Of a stretch of DNA of 64,000 nt, positions 8,436-15,087 are shown piece by piece. Each line of letters starts with the position of its first letter. Position 1 is the first letter of the stretch. The DNA comes from Lachnospiraceae bacterium (lineage in GTDB: Bacteria; Bacillota; Clostridia; Lachnospirales; Lachnospiraceae). The stretch lies in assembly GCA_016282745.1 (NCBI GenBank), contig JAEELL010000085.1:1-64000 (forward strand), in the 5' to 3' direction. Below the pieces are notes generated by a model, which worked only from the letters and a program-made list of their open reading frames with translations, was not told the DNA's origin and searched no databases. The position numbers and the translations under genes were made by a program.

Positions 8436-8717
8436 TTATATTTTTTTTAACAAATCAATTCTAAATTTCAATACATCAGGTTTCCAAAACACATTAACTG
8501 CTCCAATTTTTATTGGTCGAATTTTACCTTCTTTAATATAATTTGATAACTGTTGCCTTGTTCTTGATAGAATCTTACATGTTTCATCTGTTGAAATGAT
8601 ATTAGCCTCAACCATTTTTTTTATATTTTTTTCAAGTAACAATTCATACATTTCACATTCTTCTTTAGAAGCAAACTCAACTCCATCCTTACTTACATAT
8701 GTAACTACTTCTTTCAA
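8436..8717 (-). CDS. Excisionase-like MerR/HTH_17 DNA-binding protein
   Basis: A 93-residue protein. The C-terminal half is a winged helix typical of excisionase-like proteins: ISTDETCKILSRTRQQLSNYIKEGKI, then a wing ending RPIKIGAVNVFWKPDVLKF. It is translated from TTG 8717 after an AAGGAG site with 6-nt spacing. It could be a recombination directionality factor or a regulator of the relaxase behind it. Palindrome copy 7 lies 22 bp before the start. Confidence 0.7.
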   Translation of the reverse strand: MKEVVTYVSKDGVEFASKEECEMYELLLEKNIKKMVEANIISTDETCKILSRTRQQLSNYIKEGKIRPIKIGAVNVFWKPDVLKFRIDLLKKI

Positions 8718-8738
8718 AAACTTCTCCTTCTCGGTTTA

Positions 8739-8756
8739 GGGGTCAATATTGACCCC
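8739..8756. repeat. 18-bp palindrome, copy 7
   Basis: Perfect core. Its flank supplies the TAG stop codon of the upstream 112-residue gene (8756-8758). Confidence 0.9.
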
Positions 8757-9094
8757 TAAATATTTTCTTCCCAAAAATCATCTATATAATCTTGATACAA
8801 ATCTGAATTTTTTGATTTTTTATAATAGTCCAACAATTTTTCAAACATAGGTTTAACCTCTTTATAAATTTCTTCCAACCATTCATCTAAGGGGTAAACA
8901 AATTCTTCTTTAACAGATACATCTTCACTATCTGAATCTATATATTCTTTCACTTCTTGCCAATTCTTATAAAAATTTTCAGGATTTGCTATTTTTTTAA
9001 ATTCAGAAGTTTCAATCCAAAAATGTTCAACTATAGCATTTCTAACTTCATCCCAAGTTTCATAATCATATTTTTCACGCATTATTTTTTCCAT
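8756..9094 (-). CDS. Acidic protein of unknown function
   Basis: 112 residues, strongly acidic and aromatic (DYETWDEVRNAIVEHFW, YPLDEWLEEIYKEVKPMFEKLLDYY), probably all helical. No family is recognised. It starts at ATG 9094 after GAGGTG. Small acidic proteins on mobile elements can be DNA mimics, but nothing here proves that. Confidence 0.6.
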   Translation of the reverse strand: MEKIMREKYDYETWDEVRNAIVEHFWIETSEFKKIANPENFYKNWQEVKEYIDSDSEDVSVKEEFVYPLDEWLEEIYKEVKPMFEKLLDYYKKSKNSDLYQDYIDDFWEENI

Positions 9095-9107
9095 AACTTA
9101 ATTCACC

Positions 9108-9386
9108 TCAATCTTGTTCTTTATTCTCTTCTAACCAGTTTTCAATATATCTTGCTATCTGTTCAGCTACTTCTTCATTAGCTCCGGCAGCCATCATTTT
9201 TTCTTTATTATAACCAGATGAATATTGCAGATCTGATGCTTCACACCCCCATTTCCAGTTTGGAACACAGATAAAACCGCCGTTTATATGTCTTCCAAAA
9301 ATTACAAGATATGTATATCCACCAATAGCTATATTATGTTCAAAATATATTTTTGTTTCACTTGTAAAATCACTTTCTAATTTCAT
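9108..9386 (-). CDS. Small conserved-looking unknown protein
   Basis: 92 residues with predicted beta strands (TKIYFEHNIAIGGYTYLVIFGRHINGGFICVP), then a charged helical tail (EEVAEQIARYIENWLEENK). The tight strand pattern with GRHINGGF suggests a folded accessory protein; I cannot name the family. AAAGGAG precedes ATG 9386, directly after palindrome copy 8. Confidence 0.6.
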   Translation of the reverse strand: MKLESDFTSETKIYFEHNIAIGGYTYLVIFGRHINGGFICVPNWKWGCEASDLQYSSGYNKEKMMAAGANEEVAEQIARYIENWLEENKEQD

Positions 9387-9407
9387 AAGCTGCTCCTTTC
9401 CAACTTA

Positions 9408-9425
9408 GGGGTCAATGTTGACCCC
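9408..9425. repeat. Palindrome copy 8, one mismatch
   Basis: GGGGTCAATGTTGACCCC, a single change from the consensus. It encodes the last residues and the TGA stop of the 84-residue RHH gene and sits 22 bp before the next start. Confidence 0.9.
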
Positions 9426-9666
9426 CTATTATTTTTTCAAGTAAAGCTGTATTATTTTCAATTATGTCATTACATTGTTCCAACTTATCTCCAAGAACTT
9501 TTACAAGTCCTGCATACTTATCTTCTACATCATTCGTTATTGGAGAAATAGCATAACCAGTCAACAGTTTATTTAAATATTCGTTCCGGCTCATCTTATT
9601 TTTCTTTGCCATTTCATCTAATTTTGAAACAACAACCGGATCTAAATCTCTGATTTTTATCTCCAT
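9412..9666 (-). CDS. Ribbon-helix-helix DNA-binding protein
   Basis: 84 residues. The N-terminus IKIRDLDPVVVSKLDEMAKKNKMSRNEYLNKLL is a clear ribbon-helix-helix (Arc/MetJ class); the rest is a coiled oligomerisation tail. Its last codons (GGQH-stop) come from palindrome copy 8. In this position it may be a relaxosome accessory factor or a repressor and is a candidate palindrome binder. Confidence 0.75.
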   Translation of the reverse strand: MEIKIRDLDPVVVSKLDEMAKKNKMSRNEYLNKLLTGYAISPITNDVEDKYAGLVKVLGDKLEQCNDIIENNTALLEKIIGGQH

Positions 9667-9686
9667 AGATCACCCTTTCCAACTTA

Positions 9687-9704
9687 GGGGTCAATATTGA
9701 CCCC
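9687..9704. repeat. 18-bp palindrome, copy 9
   Basis: Perfect core, 21 bp before the 84-residue RHH gene and just 3' of the next gene's stop. Confidence 0.9.
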
Positions 9705-9708
9705 TAGG

Positions 9709-10113
9709 TTAAAAGTCCTTTCCTTTTGCTTTTCTTTCATCAGCTTTTTGTTTAAAATGTGCTATCTTTTCTTTTAGCCTATCTCTGCTTTGGGTAATAG
9801 CAACATGCTCTGTCAGATCAACAGGAATACACGCATTTATATCAAACTTATAAAAAAGTGTATTCAGCATATCAAGTAAAATAATCGAGTTTTGTTCAGC
9901 TGTTACAGTAGACCATCTGAGTCTTTCTTTCTGGTAATAATTTTTATCTAATTCTTTTCTGACAGCTACAGCTATTTTTTCTTCAAACGATTCTTCCGTA
10001 GAATGAATCAGATGAGATATTGCTGCACTGTCTGTTTTCAACTTCATCTCACTTTTATATTTCTGTAAAAGTTCTAAATCTTCATCCGAAATATATATTG
10101 TTTTTCTTGCCAT
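9709..10113 (-). CDS. RHH-type mobilisation accessory protein (MobC-like)
   Basis: 134 residues. The N-terminal ribbon-helix-helix (KTIYISDEDLELLQKYKSEMKLKTDSAAISHLIH) is followed by a helical domain and a basic tail (QKADERKAKGKDF). The first gene after a non-coding region full of inverted repeats and upstream of the relaxase is the usual place for an oriT-binding accessory protein. The role is inferred from fold and position. Confidence 0.65.
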   Translation of the reverse strand: MARKTIYISDEDLELLQKYKSEMKLKTDSAAISHLIHSTEESFEEKIAVAVRKELDKNYYQKERLRWSTVTAEQNSIILLDMLNTLFYKFDINACIPVDLTEHVAITQSRDRLKEKIAHFKQKADERKAKGKDF

Positions 10114-10131
10114 TTCATCCTTTCCGATTTA

Positions 10132-10149
10132 GGGGTCAATATTGACCCC
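10132..10149. repeat. 18-bp palindrome, copy 10
   Basis: Perfect core with ATTT/AAAT flanks, 19 bp before the MobC-like start. Confidence 0.9.
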
Positions 10150-10430
10150 TAAATCAAATTCACTTACTTATGTAATATTTATTATATATTTATTTTTCAT
10201 TTTTTACAACATACAAAGTAATACTTTTTGCAGTTTTTCAATAAAAATATGTATTACTTTGTACGTCATTCTTTCTGTGGGTGTACCCACTGAAACGTTA
10301 GGCACTGCCTAACCCCCAAACACTTTTGGGGTCAGTTTCCCCTTATGCTCTTTCTCATTGTGGCAACGCCGCTATGAGAAACGAAATTTTGCAGCTGCTT
10401 CTCGCTGATCCGGAGAGACAAAATTGTGCA
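10150..10430. other. Candidate oriT and control region
   Basis: A 280-bp non-coding stretch dense in inverted repeats: a 13-bp pair TACAAAGTAATAC (10212-10224)/GTATTACTTTGTA (10251-10263); GTGGGTGTACCCAC (10277-10290); TTAGGC-act-GCCTAA (10298-10312); CCCCAAA/TTTGGGG (10314-10331); and TTCTCAT/ATGAGAA (10352-10358/10374-10380) with GGC-aac-GCC nested inside. Its position before an RHH accessory gene in the relaxase gene set makes it the best oriT candidate. The nick site cannot be assigned. Confidence 0.5.
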
Positions 10431-10463
10431 ATAAAAAAGAAAAACAGAGGTGTCACCTCTGCC
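10429..10463 (-). terminator. Terminator after the ADP-ribosyltransferase gene
   Basis: Minus strand GCAGAGGTG-aca-CACCTCTG-type stem (10443-10463), then TTTTTCTTTTTT, about 35 bp beyond the stop at 10497. Confidence 0.8.
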
Positions 10464-10496
10464 TTTTCTCAATTAAACATATATTATTTGTGTTAG

Positions 10497-11159
10497 TTAT
10501 AAACTAACTTCCATTTCACAAATTCGTTTTTGGATCTTTCTATCTATATATGGTTTTTTGCACATTTTCAATTTTGCGCCATTTTGAATTATTATCTCAT
10601 TTTCGCCTCGATCAATTATTAAGTTAGGCATTACTGCTCTAGTTCCTTTCGGTAAATATAATTTGAACAAATTATTATTTTCAAAGTCTTCATCCTTCGC
10701 TATATCAGAAGTTAAGCAAGCACTCATAAACCCATTTTCAACGAAATCGCCATTCTCTGTACATATTTCTATTATTTTAACGAAGATTTCTTTACTTATA
10801 CTTCTATAAACTATAATATCTTCTGGAATTGCAGGTGCCGTCATTTGGCATTTTCTTAAATTATCACATAACATTTTGCTTCTCATATCATATTCATTTG
10901 TTATTTCGCCACCATCCCTCAAAAAACTATTCATTCGTTTATATCCATCCCCACAATAAGCTTGGATTGGCTTATTAATTATATTATATCTCTCAACAGT
11001 ACTTAAATTTTCTATTTTTTCTTGCATTTTTTTGTATTCATTTTCCCAGTCTCCATATACTTCTTTCTCCCATTCTTCTGATTCTCCTAATGTAAACTCT
11101 CTATAATTATCATAATAATCGCATTCTTTATTATCCATTGTTAAGTTCTTAATAAACAT
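10497..11159 (-). CDS. Predicted ADP-ribosyltransferase (R-S-ExE class)
   Basis: 220 residues resembling ADPRT-exoenzyme (VIP2/iota-like) enzymes, which transfer ADP-ribose from NAD to a protein. It has VERYNIINKPIQAYCGDGYKRMN, the Arg motif DIIVYRSI (~120), a FMSACLTSD strand where the Ser-Thr-Ser motif belongs (~150), a LPKGTRAVMP strand and the catalytic ExE as GENEIII (~190). The STS motif is degenerate (SAC). There is no signal peptide, so it would act inside the producing cell or be carried by another route. It stands as a single gene between HicAB and the oriT-like region with its own terminator. No immunity gene is evident unless HicAB or the 36-residue gene serves. The class is fairly sure, the target unknown. 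Confidence 0.7.
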   Translation of the reverse strand: MFIKNLTMDNKECDYYDNYREFTLGESEEWEKEVYGDWENEYKKMQEKIENLSTVERYNIINKPIQAYCGDGYKRMNSFLRDGGEITNEYDMRSKMLCDNLRKCQMTAPAIPEDIIVYRSISKEIFVKIIEICTENGDFVENGFMSACLTSDIAKDEDFENNNLFKLYLPKGTRAVMPNLIIDRGENEIIIQNGAKLKMCKKPYIDRKIQKRICEMEVSL

Positions 11160-11176
11160 ATATTATCTTCCTTTCC

Positions 11177-11210
11177 ATCGAAAAAAGCAGAGTGACCTCT
11201 GCTTTTTTCA
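11177..11210. terminator. Bidirectional terminator between hicB and the ART gene
   Basis: AAAAAAGCAGAG-tgac-CTCTGCTTTTTT forms a perfect stem with T runs on both strands, separating the HicAB unit from the ADP-ribosyltransferase gene. Confidence 0.85.
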
Positions 11211-11214
11211 ATTT

Positions 11215-11424
11215 TTAACACTGTACTAACTGTCCTGTCGGTTCCGGAATTTTTCTTCCTAACTCCTTAGCTGTTTCAATCCATTCACAAATTACTGTTT
11301 CTGAATTTTTTAAAGCCTCATCCGGAGTAGAACCATCAGCCATACAGCCTGGCAGTTCAGGAACAATTACAATAAATTTTCCATCATCTTTAGACCAATA
11401 TATAATTCTTTCATACTTATGCAT
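11215..11424 (-). CDS. hicB: HicB-family antitoxin
   Basis: A 69-residue HicB with the RNase-H-like core: YERIIYWSKDDGKFIVIVPELPGCMADGSTPDEALKN, then a helix WIETAKELGRKIPEP. HicB neutralises the HicA mRNA interferase; this short form lacks an added DNA-binding domain. ATG 11424 overlaps the TGA of hicA. GAGGTGGAG serves as ribosome binding site. Confidence 0.92.
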   Translation of the reverse strand: MHKYERIIYWSKDDGKFIVIVPELPGCMADGSTPDEALKNSETVICEWIETAKELGRKIPEPTGQLVQC

Positions 11425-11675
11425 CACTCCACCTCCAGATTATATCTTTTAATAATATTTCTTACTTGCTTAACTTGATACGGCTTAGCCGATTTCCCAA
11501 GTGGTTGAATATTTAGAATTTCTTCAACTCCATCTTTACTATAGATGAAATGGTCTCCTTTTATTCGCAAATCAAAACCCAAAGCAATTAACAATTTCTG
11601 TAAGTCCGAAAACTTTATGTTTTTGTCCTTTGTTCCAATCATAACAGATTGATATATTTTTTCAACTCCTGGCAT
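11424..11675 (-). CDS. hicA: HicA-family toxin
   Basis: 83 residues. The double-stranded-RNA-binding-like HicA fold is visible: FSDLQKLLIALGFDLRIKGDHFIYSKDG with the active-site His in GDHFIY, then a C-terminal helix. HicA cleaves mRNA. The N-terminus is ~20 residues longer than in minimal HicA proteins. It lies first in the pair, the usual hicAB order, and would favour retention of the element. Confidence 0.9.
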   Translation of the reverse strand: MPGVEKIYQSVMIGTKDKNIKFSDLQKLLIALGFDLRIKGDHFIYSKDGVEEILNIQPLGKSAKPYQVKQVRNIIKRYNLEVE

Positions 11676-11690
11676 ATCTACTCCTTTTCA

Positions 11691-11801
11691 TTAATTCAGT
11701 AACTCCGAAAAAAATGCCATTACAAGCATCATATACATGCTAATTGAAATACTGCATTCAAATCTTTCCTTTAACTGTTCTTTTCTTTCCTCTCTGCTCA
11801 T
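11691..11801 (-). CDS. 36-residue putative membrane peptide
   Basis: A short frame MSREERKEQLKERFECSISI followed by a hydrophobic end (SMYMMLVMAFFSELLN). A good GAGGTGG site lies 5 nt before ATG 11801, and the stop precedes hicA by 15 bp. It may be a single-span peptide; function unknown. Support is the ribosome binding site and tight packing only. Confidence 0.45.
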   Translation of the reverse strand: MSREERKEQLKERFECSISISMYMMLVMAFFSELLN

Positions 11802-11811
11802 CTGTACCACC

Positions 11812-12018
11812 TCATCTTTCAATCTCTATGCAAAGTTCCGGTTTTTCATTAGTTGTAAGAATGCTCATGGATTTTATTTTGCAATTCTTAAACTCTTTCC
11901 AGTAATCCTGTTTTTTTTCATCCTCATATTCGTAAAATGATAATTCATCACACCATCCGTTAACAGTGATTAAAAAATCTGCATTTGTAAATTTATTCAA
12001 TAATTCTTGCAATCTCAT
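11812..12018 (-). CDS. Small unknown protein
   Basis: 68 residues (MRLQELLNKFTNADFLITVN...), a mixed alpha/beta pattern ending in a strand (PELCIEIER). GGAAAGGAAAG precedes ATG 12018. No family is recognised. It is in the same short gene string as the LPD11-like gene and hicA. Confidence 0.6.
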   Translation of the reverse strand: MRLQELLNKFTNADFLITVNGWCDELSFYEYEDEKKQDYWKEFKNCKIKSMSILTTNEKPELCIEIER

Positions 12019-12065
12019 TTTCTTTCCTTTCCTCCCTCGTAACCTCCGGGGTGGGTTTCTGATTG

Positions 12066-12317
12066 TTACATCATTTCTTTTTCATAATTTTCAATATCTG
12101 CCATAGTAAGCCATTCAGGCTTATCTTCATCTTTAAAACTATTAAATAATGCTTTCATATCTTCGATGTGTTCCTTGACTGAACCGCTCCACAAATATTT
12201 AACTAATCTGTTACCGTTTCCTAAAAAATATCTGCAATCTTGAACCAGTCGGTCAAGAACCATGTACTTGTATCTGTTTTCACTTGTTTCAATAATCTCT
12301 CTCATGCTATTTGTCAT
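12066..12317 (-). CDS. LPD11-like small protein
   Basis: 83 residues with the pattern I associate with large polyvalent protein-associated domain 11: YKYMVLDRLVQDCRYFLGNG, LWSGSVKEHIEDMKALFNSF and KPEWLTMADIENYE. Such domains occur in polyvalent proteins and alone on conjugative elements; the molecular role is unknown. ATG 12317 is chosen because AGGAGG lies 8 nt upstream, inside the longer TTG-started frame. Confidence 0.65.
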   Translation of the reverse strand: MTNSMREIIETSENRYKYMVLDRLVQDCRYFLGNGNRLVKYLWSGSVKEHIEDMKALFNSFKDEDKPEWLTMADIENYEKEMM

Positions 12318-12430
12318 CTTGATTTCCTCCTGCAATTCATTTTTAATTTGCTTCCGGTCTGTTCCGGGATTGGGTGCTACCTAGTTCAGTTGATATTAAG
12401 TTTTCATAATACTCCACCTCCTCGATTGAT

Positions 12431-12600
12431 TTAATTTGCTTCCGTATATGCTCGGTGTTTGGTATGCTGCATACGAAAAAAGAGCATTTTTTCAATTACG
12501 ACAAGGGCGTGCGTTGCACGTGCATTTTACCCTTGCAGAATTGTAAAAATACTCTAGTATGCATCAAGCATTCCAAATGCCGGCATAGGATGCAAATTAA
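12431..12600. other. 170-nt imperfect hairpin A with conserved apex
   Basis: The whole segment folds back on itself. Base TTAATTTGCTTCC (12431-12443) pairs with GGATGCAAATTAA (12588-12600). Further up, TATGCTCGGTGTTTGG pairs with CCAAATGCCGGCATA, and GAGCATTTTTTCAATT with AATTGTAAAAATACTC. The apex 12501-12535 opens ACAAGGGCGTGC and closes CCCTTG, and is repeated in hairpin B with one base inserted. The arms of A and B differ but pair in both, which argues for selection on structure. It could be a structured RNA, a single-strand origin or a mobile hairpin. Strand of action is unknown. Confidence 0.7.
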
Positions 12601-12683
12601 TTGAGAAAGTGTGTATGAAAACGAAAATATCAACGTCCGTTTCCGTAACATAGTGGGATGTGAGAATATGATTAACTCCTACC

Positions 12684-12792
12684 CACCGGTTGGGGGACCG
12701 GCAGCACATTATGTTGGAAGACGGTTTTGTTTAAGCTGCAGCGTAGATTGAACAAAACTGTATTACAACACAATGTGTCGGGGTGGGTAGGC
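12684..12792. other. ~110-nt imperfect hairpin C
   Basis: CCTACCCACC at the left pairs with GGTGGGTAGG at the right. Inside, CACATTATGTTG pairs with CAACACAATGTG and CGGTTTTGTTTAA with TTGAACAAAACTG, around an apical loop containing CAGCGT. The apex differs from hairpins A and B. Together the stretch 12318-12861 has no convincing gene but three structures (A, C and a terminator). Confidence 0.6.
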
Positions 12793-12796
12793 AAAA

Positions 12797-12840
12797 AGTA
12801 AGCTGATAACCGGCTTGACCGATTATCAGCTGCTTTTTCT
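12797..12840. terminator. Strong hairpin terminator, both directions
   Basis: AGCTGATAACCGG-cttga-CCGATTATCAGCT forms a 13-bp stem with CTTTTT following on the plus strand and ACTTTTT on the minus strand. It lies just after the stop of the 58-residue gene. Confidence 0.75.
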
Positions 12841-12861
12841 ATATCCTTCGCCTTAAAACAC

Positions 12862-13038
12862 TTATAGCAAATGAATAAATGATTCATCTTCTCCCATAAG
12901 CACATTTACTTCAACAAGCTGCGTACTCTCAACACGCATCGAACCCGACAGATATAATTTTTTTACATCTTCATCTGTAGCTTCATCAGGAACGCTTACC
13001 TTTTTTGCAATAATTTCTTCAACTATTACCTTCTTCAT
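12862..13038 (-). CDS. 58-residue unknown protein
   Basis: MKKVIVEEIIAKKVSVPDEA..., rich in Val and Glu, ending GEDESFIHLL. AAAGGAG lies 7 nt before ATG 13038 and the gene fits the gap between its neighbours. No family is recognised. It is last in the cargo block bounded by hairpins A and B. Confidence 0.7.
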   Translation of the reverse strand: MKKVIVEEIIAKKVSVPDEATDEDVKKLYLSGSMRVESTQLVEVNVLMGEDESFIHLL

Positions 13039-13050
13039 AACGATTCTCCT

Positions 13051-13599
13051 TTAATCTCTTTCATAACGATGAAGACTTCCTATATCAATTTCATCAATAA
13101 ATTCTCTTACTTCATCAAATGAACAAAACTTCCGATCGGCGATAACTTCATTCATATATGTACATAATTCATTTTCCGTTTCAAAGTAATAATAGTCTTC
13201 TGTCAAGTCCTGGTATTTTTCCCATACGTCCAAAACATAATTTTCGGGAAAATGTTTTCCATCCAGGTCATTGTGAATGACATAAACTCCCATACCGCAC
13301 TCTTCTGATTGGGATGCATATTTCAAGCCTAAATTTTCAGTAATAACATCCCAGTATTCATCAATAGGACTCCATGCAGTCTCCACATCTAAAATCAAAG
13401 TTCCATATAATTCTCTTTCAAAACAACTAAGTGAACCTCTGCAGTAAATATCATCACCGATATTTACTCCCAGATGTTTTGCAATATCCGACAGGCTATA
13501 TATTTCATCATCTAGACAATCCTGCAGGATTCTTTCAACTTTATCTATCCGCTCCTGGTCTCCCATGAGCTTTACTCTATTTGAACACCAATTTGGCAT
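13051..13599 (-). CDS. Api92/YubB-like ferredoxin-fold protein
   Basis: 182 residues starting MPNWCSNRVKLMGDQERID, the typical opening of Api92-like (YubB/DUF1281) proteins found on plasmids and ICEs. A central GTLILDVETAWSPIDEYWDVI and ECGMGVYVIHND follow. The function is unknown. The start at 13599 has GGAG 8 nt upstream; longer in-frame extensions run through the terminator at 13627-13659 and are rejected. Confidence 0.75.
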   Translation of the reverse strand: MPNWCSNRVKLMGDQERIDKVERILQDCLDDEIYSLSDIAKHLGVNIGDDIYCRGSLSCFERELYGTLILDVETAWSPIDEYWDVITENLGLKYASQSEECGMGVYVIHNDLDGKHFPENYVLDVWEKYQDLTEDYYYFETENELCTYMNEVIADRKFCSFDEVREFIDEIDIGSLHRYERD

Positions 13600-13612
13600 T
13601 TCAATCACTCCT

Positions 13613-13659
13613 TCCATAAAAAAGTACCTTCCCACAACGCTATTAACGTTGCAGGAAGG
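13613..13659 (-). terminator. Hairpin between DUF5688 and Api92-like genes
   Basis: Minus strand CCTTCC-t-GCAACG-ttaata-GCGTTG-t-GGGAAGG, then TACTTTTTTATGG. It would attenuate or end transcription before the Api92-like gene. Confidence 0.7.
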
Positions 13660-13666
13660 CTCAAAT

Positions 13667-14575
13667 CTATTCAAAAATTTCCAAACTTCCGTTTCTGTAA
13701 ATGTAAACGTTATAAGTGAGAATTTCATCAGCACTAACTTCATTATCATTCACTTCTGTTACCATATTCTTCAAATATTCTGCTTCGCCATCTTTTGCAG
13801 GTACAGCAATGCATTCATGAATTGAACTAGGAAGAATAACAAATTCTCCATTTTCGAATTTTTTACTAACTTCCTCTAAAACCTTATCACTCAGCATTAC
13901 CGATGCCCCATTAAGTCTCTGAACATTTGATAATACCAACATCTGAATATGATTATTATCTACAGGCATATCAAAATCACATTCTTCTGGAAATCCCATG
14001 ATATCACGAATGACATCTTCCATTTTCATAATCTGATAATCTTTTTCTAAATTTCTAACAGCCTGCTCATAGAGTTCATCAGTTTCAATTCCACTGCTCT
14101 GAATCATCTGATTCTTTAATGTGCAAGTTGCAACTCCGTTTTCATCAGACATGCTTTCAACTTCCAAAACAAAAACAACAAGCATATCAAGAAATCTGCC
14201 ATATGCAATATCATTAGCCTTAACATCTGTAACATTATTCTGTGAAATCAACTTAGGCTTAACATGAGATAAGATGTAATCTTTGCTCATCATCACTTTT
14301 AAATCAAGGCCATCAAGATGATTATTATTAAACACATCTTCCAGGAACGAAATTACATCTGTGCTCGACTCCCAAATATCTTTCATACTTTCAAAATATA
14401 CTGTAGGAGCTGCGTTGCGTTCATCTGAACAAAGCGTGTATCCAACTTTTGTGCCATTATTCTTAAAGCAATCATGTGCTACAATTCTGAATGGCTTTTC
14501 TCCTTCCATTAATAATCCGTTGAGTTCATCAACTCTGTTAAGCATTTCTTCATTTGTTTTTGTTACCATCATCAT
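13667..14575 (-). CDS. DUF5688 family protein
   Basis: 302 residues with the features I associate with DUF5688: VTKTNEEMLNRVDELNG near the start, the central NNVTDVKANDIAYGRFLDMLVVFVLEV, then RDIMGFPEECDFDMPV and the end VLPSSIHECIAVPAKDGEAEYLKNMVTEVN. The family is common on Clostridial conjugative elements, and its function is unknown. ATG 14575 follows AAGGAG. It is the largest gene of the cargo block between hairpins A and B. Confidence 0.8.
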   Translation of the reverse strand: MMMVTKTNEEMLNRVDELNGLLMEGEKPFRIVAHDCFKNNGTKVGYTLCSDERNAAPTVYFESMKDIWESSTDVISFLEDVFNNNHLDGLDLKVMMSKDYILSHVKPKLISQNNVTDVKANDIAYGRFLDMLVVFVLEVESMSDENGVATCTLKNQMIQSSGIETDELYEQAVRNLEKDYQIMKMEDVIRDIMGFPEECDFDMPVDNNHIQMLVLSNVQRLNGASVMLSDKVLEEVSKKFENGEFVILPSSIHECIAVPAKDGEAEYLKNMVTEVNDNEVSADEILTYNVYIYRNGSLEIFE

Positions 14576-14630
14576 AAGTAACTCCTTTCTGCCATCTAGG
14601 CTTAAAAATATTTTAATTGTATATATAGAA

Positions 14631-14655
14631 AAGAGCCTTCTTATTCGAAGACTCT
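14631..14655 (-). terminator. Hairpin enclosing the stop codon of the 94-residue gene
   Basis: Minus strand AGAGTCTTC-gaataa-GAAGGCTCTTTTCTATA. The TAA stop lies in the loop, and T-rich sequence follows. Confidence 0.6.
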
Positions 14656-14925
14656 GTATCTATTCCAGTTAACATTAACAACTGTACCAAGTACGGAGCT
14701 TAGTACGTCTGCCCATGTCGGACTGTCATTCATTATTCTTTTTACCGCTTTCTGCTGTTTCAACCATATAATTAAATTTTTTGTCACATACTTATTATGT
14801 GTATCGAAAGCAAATTCCATTTCTTTAGGAAATTCTCGATTTCTGGAGTATATATTTTCAACTTCTGTGCAATAAAATTTTATTACTCCTTTATTTAATG
14901 AATAAGAATTTATTTCTATTAGCAT
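14641..14925 (-). CDS. 94-residue unknown protein
   Basis: MLIEINSYSLNKGVIKFYCTEVENIYSR... with a middle helix region (NKYVTKNLIIWLKQQKAVKRIM) and a C-terminus LGTVVNVNWNRYRVFE. AAAGGAG precedes ATG 14925; the longer GTG-started frame overlaps the previous gene and is rejected. No family is recognised. Confidence 0.65.
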   Translation of the reverse strand: MLIEINSYSLNKGVIKFYCTEVENIYSRNREFPKEMEFAFDTHNKYVTKNLIIWLKQQKAVKRIMNDSPTWADVLSSVLGTVVNVNWNRYRVFE

Positions 14926-14941
14926 ATAAGCTCCTTTCTGG

Positions 14942-14967
14942 AGATTCGATGTTTTACCATCGAACCT
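14942..14967 (-). promoter_or_regulatory. Hairpin with stop codon in the loop
   Basis: Minus strand GAGGTTCGATG-gtaaaa-CATCGAATCTC. The TAA of the 40-residue gene is in the loop and the next gene's AAAGGAG follows directly. Probably an intercistronic mRNA structure. Confidence 0.5.
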
Positions 14968-15076
14968 CACTTAAACTCTGATAAAATTTGTCAGCTAGTT
15001 CCTCAATTGTTTCAATATCTAAAGCCTCTTCTTCATTGAAGGGCTCATCTTTAAATGGGAGAAAATCGTCATCCAT
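14954..15076 (-). CDS. 40-residue acidic protein
   Basis: MDDDFLPFKDEPFNEEEALD followed by a helix (IETIEELADKFYQSLSEVRW). ATG 15076 has GGAG 9 nt upstream, and that site is part of the base of hairpin B. Function unknown. Confidence 0.6.
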   Translation of the reverse strand: MDDDFLPFKDEPFNEEEALDIETIEELADKFYQSLSEVRW

Positions 15077-15087
15077 AAGCTGTTGCT

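Noticed and set aside
2619..10149. The repeated palindrome considered as a CRISPR array.
   Set aside because: Spacing is irregular, genes lie between copies, and no cas genes are present.
12343..12417. A possible 24-residue gene from GTG 12417 just after hairpin A.
   Set aside because: AGGAGG touches the GTG with no spacing. The well-spaced ATG gives only three codons, so it is probably not a gene or is a frameshifted remnant.
12672..12905. A 77-residue minus-strand reading frame (opening MCLWEKMNHLFICYKCFK).
   Set aside because: It runs through hairpin C and the terminator, has no ribosome binding site, and its start lies inside the better-supported 58-residue gene.
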